The notes beneath the pieces are model-generated. The model saw only the letters and a program-made list of their open reading frames with translations. It had not been told where the DNA came from and made no database searches. The translations under genes were made by a program, and so were the position numbers. From Ciona intestinalis (lineage: Eukaryota; Chordata; Ascidiacea; Phlebobranchia; Cionidae): 64,000 nucleotides of DNA. The first letter of the stretch is position 1. Each line of letters starts with the position of its first letter. Positions 48,566 through 64,000 of this stretch are shown here, one piece after another. The DNA lies in NCBI RefSeq assembly GCF_000224145.3, contig NC_020172.2, forward strand, positions 3,827,557 to 3,891,556, in the 5' to 3' direction.

Positions 48566-48773
48566 TATAGTAGGGTGGGGGAAGACGAGACACCTTTAGC
48601 GCATAATATCCAAGTATCCTGATCGTGTTTTAAACAATTAACAATGGTCTATTGGAGTATTTGAGGATACGGTTTCATAATTCCTTGAATGTTATTTCTT
48701 TACCACCAAATGCGAAGAGAAAATATAATGAAAAGGTGTCCCATCTTCCTCCGCCCTACTATATAAACACCCT
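48566..48773. mobile_element. MITE copy
   Basis: Ends TATAGTAGGGTGGGGG and CCTCCGCCCTACTATA, core intact. Confidence 0.85.
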
Positions 48774-49144
48774 GTGCAGAAAACAGGTAAACGATTTCAC
48801 CTTACTTACGTTCTGACACCACGATATACAGTGGGCCAGTCTAAATAAAACTGCCTGCTTTAGGCGCTAAATAAAACAGTAACAATCCCCTAACGTCCTA
48901 ACTTAAGTGATCTGTAAAACACCTTAAAAAGGAAAACCCGCCAGGGTGGTTATGGGTTAAATCACGCCTCTTAGTTGGCCGTGGTTAGTTTAAGTTAGAT
49001 ATGTATAAATATACAACCCTAGTCAAATAGTTAAACACTACTGAAAACCAACAAAACGAGCAACAGAACGCCCGCCCAAAAGCTCTTGGTGAGCTAATGA
49101 GCCCAAACAGCATAAGATTTTCGCGCATGTTTCGAAGCTTCTAG

Positions 49145-49336
49145 AATGAGCAATTAGAGAAGTCTCGCGTTTTGTTAAATAAAATTCTTGAAAACGAAAT
49201 CCGAACTGTAATGCAAGGCTTGTGCGAGTGGGAGAAATACCAAGCTCCGATTGGACGGAGGCTCCAGGAGGAGCAAGTTTCTCCTCGGGAGTGGGAGAAA
49301 TACGCTCGAAAATGTAGACGGTGTTGGATAAATTGA
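49145..49336 (+). other. Orphan exon-like ORF with EWEKY repeat
   Basis: An open stretch of 63 codons plus TGA begins right after a possible acceptor (TTCGAAGCTTCTAG). It reads as charged, amphipathic protein (SRVLLNKILENEIRTVMQGL) and contains EWEKY twice, from a direct repeat of AGTGGGAGAAATAC. No upstream exon was found. It could be a last exon, a pseudogene piece or chance. Confidence 0.3.
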
Positions 49337-50739
49337 GAAAACGACATCAGCTGGGGTACAAACGGCCGACTCAATACTTGGAGCAGGAATACATACTCAG
49401 TAAATAAGAGGCCTATATTTACGCGAACGATGTCCATTATATAATATTGTTTCGTAAATGAAGTTTTGTTTTTTTGCCCAAAATTATTACAAACCGGGCC
49501 TAGCTATTTGTTTGCAATTAAATTCAACTAATTTTTCTGTTTTACTTTTTTTTTATTGCGTAGGCTATAGTTATTTATTTATTTAAGAAATTGTATAAAC
49601 AATATATTTCCAGAAATAGCGAGCACTGTATAAAATATAAACAAGCAAATAAATAGTTAAAACAATTTTATGAACTGGGACGTATTTTTTGTGGCAAACT
49701 TTGTCACGATTTTACCAAGAAGTCAATTAAATTTCTTAAAAGTAATATTTGGTAAATGAAACATAAAAACAATACACACTAAAAAAGTTTCAACGTGTTT
49801 CAAAACAAAACTGCACACAAAAATCCTCTTTATTTATCTCGATGGCGAAGATCATTATTGTTTAAAGAATGAAGAGAAGAGAATCAACAGAAAATAAACA
49901 TTGGTTAAAACAGCACGCTATGGATAAAAAGTGTGGAAAAAGGTGTCAAATAAAAATCGTGGCAGTTGCACACAAATGTTAGTCTTCGCGTGACAGCAAT
50001 TTCTGAGATTCCTTTTCCACCCTTACTCTGTACTTTGTGTACTTTTGCGAGTATAGACAAATTCGAAACATGGTTTTCCATATGGCTGACAATTTGACCA
50101 CTGGTTTGGAGCATTGCTATTACTTAGAACCGACAGTTTATACACCACACAAATATTATATTTTATATATGACATTCTGGCCAAAACAAACAGATATAGT
50201 TACAGCAGCAACTTATTAAATTTTTCTGTGCAAACTTATTTTGCATGTACTGACATAAACGTTCTATTTAAAGCGACTTTATCAGAGTAATTGTTGTAAT
50301 GTTAATAACATGAAACTGGGTTCGAAGCTCACTGCTGCCACAATTGTGCGTATGTGTCCCTGGTAAAGACACCTAAATTACTCTAGCTCAGTGACCACGA
50401 ATTTGTTGCCTAAATTGTCAGGTAAACTTAAAAAGAGAAACAAAAAGCATTCACCCATAAGGTTACATACACAAATATAAATTAGAGCACCGGTTTATAA
50501 CATCTTACGCTTCCCGCCCGCTATTTTCTCGTCCTATTTGGTAGTAAACGAAAAACATTCAAAGAATTACTAAACCAAATCCTTATAACTCCCATAGCCG
50601 TTTTTGTTTGTTCAAAACACGATCAGGATATTCGGATATTATGTGCCAAAGGTGTCCCATCTTCCACAATCTTTTATACGCAGTTACACCACGTCTGTCT
50701 GGTTTATGCATAAAATGACAAACAAAATATAAACAAAGC
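49337..50739. other. Intergenic, repeat remnants
   Basis: Short-repeat piece at 49830-49990 (minus), SINE pieces at 50000-50115 and 50290-50510, and a right-half MITE at 50520-50670. No gene seen. Confidence 0.5.
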
Positions 50740-50745
50740 TTTATT
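50740..50745 (-). terminator. Poly(A) signal, Eph copy 2
   Basis: AATAAA on the minus strand, about 120 bases past the stop. Confidence 0.5.
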
Positions 50746-50863
50746 TTAACATTCGTGTTTGTAACACATGCTACAGGTACAATTGCTTAGTAAAAAAAAA
50801 CACTTTAGAAAATTCGGTTGTTTTTAAGCTTATAGTAATCTCATGCGCAATAAATCGGACAAT

Positions 50864-63873
<13,010 letters not shown>

Positions 63874-64000
63874 CTGTAAATCAAGATAGAATACATTAAA
63901 ATGCTAATCCTTTAGCAGGTGACCAGTGAAAATTTTGGTCTTTTACTGGACACTAGGTAAAGGCTTACCCAATAAACTAATTAGGTTAAGTTACAGTTTT

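Overview
The window looks like nuclear DNA of a tunicate, most likely a Ciona species. It is AT-rich, its genes are split into many 50-350 bp exons by mostly short introns, and the proteins are chordate types: two Eph receptors, an FBXW10-like protein, ATP6AP2 and an EDG-type GPCR. It is full of a short terminal-inverted-repeat element (ends like TAGTAGGGTGGGG / CCCCACCCTACTA) and a tRNA-derived SINE, both resembling families described from Ciona. I inferred all gene models by eye from ORFs, GT(GC)/AG sites, codon phase and family similarity. In all six complete or near-complete models, and in the partial model at the left edge, codon phase is consistent across every proposed junction.

Layout: (1) 203-4065, minus strand: eight internal exons of an unrecognised acidic then coiled-coil protein, running off the left edge. 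(2) 5804-8433, minus: complete six-exon class A GPCR (366 aa) of the lysophospholipid/cannabinoid-like group. (3) 10360-18891, plus: FBXW10-like F-box/WD40 protein, about 720 aa in 16-17 exons. (4) 18892-21825: repeat-rich spacer. (5) 21826-34755, plus: complete Eph receptor tyrosine kinase, 21 exons, 1002 aa. (6) 35882-42587, plus: a protein with an N-terminal CXorf38-like HEPN domain carrying an RX4H motif, then a coiled coil, a basic linker and four dsRNA-binding-like domains. (7) 43546-46491, minus: complete ATP6AP2 (351 aa). (8) 46492-50863: spacer with two MITEs, a hairpin-rich 350-bp island and an orphan exon-like ORF. (9) 50864-63873, minus: a second Eph receptor lacking only its signal-peptide exon, which should lie beyond the right edge.

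The most interesting items are the HEPN plus multi-dsRBD protein, whose architecture suggests dsRNA-directed RNA binding or cleavage (immunity or RNA processing), and the two Eph genes. The Eph genes are inverted, about 20 kb apart, and share two almost identical patches (213/214 and 96/97 bases) inside otherwise diverged kinase domains; one patch runs into an intron, which points to recent gene conversion. MITE ends lie just upstream of at least six plus-strand splice acceptors, and one appears to supply a splice donor.
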